DNA of 36,159 nt from Pirellula staleyi DSM 6068 (GTDB lineage: Bacteria; Planctomycetota; Planctomycetia; Pirellulales; Pirellulaceae), in NCBI GenBank assembly GCA_945875845.1, contig CAMCMB010000074.1, positions 1-36,159 on the forward strand, written 5' to 3'. The position numbers were made by a program, and so were the translations under genes. This document shows, one piece after another, positions 34,579-36,159 of this stretch. Position 1 is the first letter of the stretch; the number at the start of each line of letters is the position of its first letter. The notes under the pieces were generated by a model. The model searched no databases and was not told where the DNA came from. It saw only the letters and a list, made by a program, of their open reading frames with translations.

Positions 34579-35082
34579 ATGTTCACTCGAAAAGCCTGGG
34601 TCTGGATTGCTAGCGGAGCGATTGCGTTGTGTGGGTTTCGGCTTGCGGCTTTTGAACAGGGGGAGGCGAAAGGACGTGACGGGCAGTTGCCTGGCCTGAT
34701 GCTGGCAAAACTTGCCAATACACAACGTGTGGTTGCTGGCCTCGTTGCCAAAGACTTTGGCGAGATCAGGCGCGGGGCCGAAGACATGCTTCGCGTTTGC
34801 GACGCCGAGCTATGGGGGACGAATGCCGATCCCGTCTACACGCAACATCGGAGTGAATTGCGCCGCCAAGCGTTCAAGCTATCCGAGTTGGCCAATGCCC
34901 ATAATCTCGATGGTGCTGCGTTTTGTTACATCCAAACGGTATCCACCTGCATCAGTTGCCACGAACACTGTCGCGACGTCCTACGCATCGCTCAAATTCC
35001 TAATACGGGTAGCGGAGTGATTTCTATTCCGACAAGTGAACAGGAAGCTCTCTCGCGGGGAATGCCGACCTACCGCAGGTAA
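34579..35082 (+). CDS. Exported cytochrome c'-like four-helix protein
   Basis: A 167-residue exported protein. The N-terminus (1-24) is a signal peptide or anchor (WVWIASGAIALCGFRLAAF). The rest is helical and ends with a heme c-binding motif C124-I-S-C127-H128 close to the C-terminus. It is followed by EHCRD with a further Cys131. The order of helices, the YTQHRSELRRQAFKLSELANAHNLDGAAFCYIQ segment and the C-terminal CxxCH fit the cytochrome c'/cytochrome c-556-like group, which binds NO or CO or carries electrons in the periplasm. A GGGAAG lies 6 bases before the ATG. Its neighbours are two UspA loci, but on opposite strands. The extra Cys beside the heme motif is unusual. Confidence 0.8.
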   Translation: MFTRKAWVWIASGAIALCGFRLAAFEQGEAKGRDGQLPGLMLAKLANTQRVVAGLVAKDFGEIRRGAEDMLRVCDAELWGTNADPVYTQHRSELRRQAFKLSELANAHNLDGAAFCYIQTVSTCISCHEHCRDVLRIAQIPNTGSGVISIPTSEQEALSRGMPTYRR

Positions 35083-35170
35083 TAGCAAAGACGTCCACGT
35101 TGGATTCGGGAGGGTGAGGCCACCCCTGTAAACATGTTTTGTTAGGCTTTGCCCAACCAATTCATTGCTG

Positions 35171-35231
35171 GGGAGGGTGAGGCTCCTGCCGAACCATGGC
35201 GTAAATAGCTCGGCAGGAGCCTCGCTCTCCC
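35171..35231. repeat. Family E inverted repeat, copy 2
   Basis: It has the same arms as at 11223-11283: GGGAGGGTGAGGCTCCTGCC on the left and GGCAGGAGCCTCGCTCTCCC on the right, with a different loop. A truncated GGGAGGGTGAGGCCACCCC lies just before it at about 35108-35127. The hairpin is located between the converging cytochrome and uspA genes. Confidence 0.85.
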
Positions 35232-35294
35232 GTGGGTCTACAACCGGCCTGGCGGCCCCGCCGTACCACCATTGGATTAATGGAGCAGCCTTCG

Positions 35295-35741
35295 TTACGA
35301 TCGACTGGGCACGGTCACGACTGGGCACTTGGCGTGTCGTATCACTTGCTCTGCCACGCTACCGATCAAAATGTGCGACAAGCCTGTGCGCCCATGCGTT
35401 CCAAGTGCGATCAAATCGATAGAGTGCTTTTTCGCGTAGTCCAAGATTTGGTCGGCTGGACTACCGTCTGCGGTTGCAACCACGATATGCTTGTCGAGCA
35501 GCCATGAAGGCTCAAAAAGCGATCGGATCAACTGCTCTGCGACGGCGGGAGATTCGTGAACATACGAATTCAGAGCCAGCCCACCCGCGAAGCTTGGCGT
35601 ATTGGTCAGCTTGTCCTCCAGCACGTGGAGAACATGCAATTCCGCACCGAACTTGGACACCAAGATGCGAGCATACTCCATCGCTTTCGCACTGTTTTGA
35701 CCAAGATCCGTCGCTAGAAGAATTTTCTTTATTTCGATCAT
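35295..35741 (-). CDS. Single-domain universal stress protein (UspA family)
   Basis: A 148-residue UspA protein. The first strand and loop read MIEIKKILLATDLGQNS, and the ATP-binding motif is GTHGRTGLSHILIGSVAEQVIRH (G-x2-G-x9-G-S), followed by CPVVTVPSRS at the C-terminus. The ATG at 35741 has only a weak GAGAG upstream. This is the second UspA gene within 2 kb; the two proteins are not simple duplicates, since this one has a single domain. Its 3' end is close to the family E hairpin (35171-35231), which may stop transcription from both sides. Confidence 0.92.
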   Translation of the reverse strand: MIEIKKILLATDLGQNSAKAMEYARILVSKFGAELHVLHVLEDKLTNTPSFAGGLALNSYVHESPAVAEQLIRSLFEPSWLLDKHIVVATADGSPADQILDYAKKHSIDLIALGTHGRTGLSHILIGSVAEQVIRHAKCPVVTVPSRS

Positions 35742-35857
35742 GATTTACTCTCAGGCAAAAACGAGATCCAACAGGATGAAGATGAAAACGACGTGATTTC
35801 CTGGCGTATCTTAGCAAACGCGCAAAATTCATCTAGCTGCGTCAGAAAGATTCGTTG

Positions 35858-36159
35858 ATGCAACAGGAAGGCTCAATGGACATCGGGCATTGCATCCTGG
35901 GTTACCGGTCTGCATTGGTGGACAAACACAAAATCCATGCTGTGCAATTCTATCAATGGCAGAAACTCTTGTTCGAAGAGGGAGCCGTCGTTTTTGAGCG
36001 AAAGCCCAATAGCCATAATGTCCGGCGCCAAGATACGGTTAAGGACGAAAAAATCGAACAGCTTGAAGCCAAGATCAAAAACAAGAATGATGTGATGGCC
36101 GAGTTGTTACAGAAGGCTTGCTCGCTCGGTTCGCTAAGAATCCGAGCAAAAAAGGAACT
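35858..36159 (+). pseudogene. Truncated IS3-type transposase OrfA homologue, running off the right edge
   Basis: The frame from ATG 35858 (or ATG 35876) continues to the right edge without a stop. It contains the OrfA-like helix-turn-helix segment DKHKIHAVQFYQWQ, then EEGAVVFERKPNS and the leucine-zipper-like stretch EKIEQLEAKIKNKNDVMAELLQ. These are typical of IS3-group OrfA proteins. The usual N-terminal 20 to 30 residues with the first basic helix are missing or replaced by unrelated sequence, because a TAG lies in frame at 35834-35836. The segment after AELLQ also departs from the usual EEH-x-x-LKK pattern, so the element looks decayed. The right part lies outside the window. Confidence 0.65.

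Noticed and set aside
1-36159. tRNA, rRNA and riboswitch genes
   Set aside because: I looked for T-loop GGTTCGAATCC-like sequences, long rRNA-type stretches and leader structures and saw none. A covariance search was not possible.

Overview
The window looks like chromosome of a Pirellulaceae-type planctomycete. This is inferred from gene content and style: a planctomycete-type sigma-70/ECF factor, Tat/Sec-exported amidohydrolase and glutathione peroxidase, a long IleRS, tandem UspA proteins, a low-complexity exported Pro/Tyr/Gln-rich protein, frequent TTG/GTG starts and intergenic spaces packed with short palindromic repeats. No rRNA, tRNA, CRISPR array or prophage was seen. It is mostly a housekeeping and accessory chromosome segment, with one decayed transposase fragment at the right edge.

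Layout. 271-2292: an exported protein fusing two penicillin-recognising serine enzyme domains around a peptidoglycan-binding domain. 2972-5231: an overlapping OmpR-type response regulator and sensor kinase pair. 5547-10979 (minus strand): an acidic D/E-rich protein, ileS and fumC, apparently one transcription unit. 11523-12175: rsfS and a small two-helix membrane protein. 12717-15194 (minus): a PcrA/UvrD helicase, divergent from a MoxR/ChlI-like AAA ATPase (15426-16847). 16930-19839: exported glutathione peroxidase, an M20 deacylase with a TTG start, and a Tat-exported amidohydrolase. 20095-21053: a stand-alone GYF_2-like protein convergent with a sigma factor. 21635-26009: a POT-family peptide transporter, an ABC-2 (NatB-like) permease without its ATPase, and an O-methyltransferase. 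26165-27127 (minus): a DUF72 protein. 27330-33036: an exported low-complexity protein, a CphA-like ATP-grasp ligase with a degenerate Mur-ligase domain, and DNA polymerase X. 33219-35741: two UspA loci flanking a cytochrome c'-like protein, plus a 48-residue membrane peptide whose stop codon overlaps the uspA ribosome binding site.

Most unusual items. (1) The 641-residue cyanophycin-synthetase homologue keeps its ATP-grasp half but has lost the Mur-ligase P-loop, which resembles CphA2 architecture. (2) A pair of identical-length (116 bp) MITE-like elements with 17-bp terminal inverted repeats lies 11 kb apart; their ends resemble those of a second, otherwise different repeat family. (3) Two further hairpin repeat families occur in two to three copies each. 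(4) Heptanucleotide tandem repeats with a different unit occur in three gaps. (5) The 271-2292 fusion combines a class A-like fold, a peptidoglycan-binding domain and an S11 peptidase in one chain.

All assignments come from reading motifs and translated sequence by eye. No alignment, structure prediction or database search was run. Family names are recognition calls, and start codons were chosen from ribosome-binding-site spacing and family N-termini.
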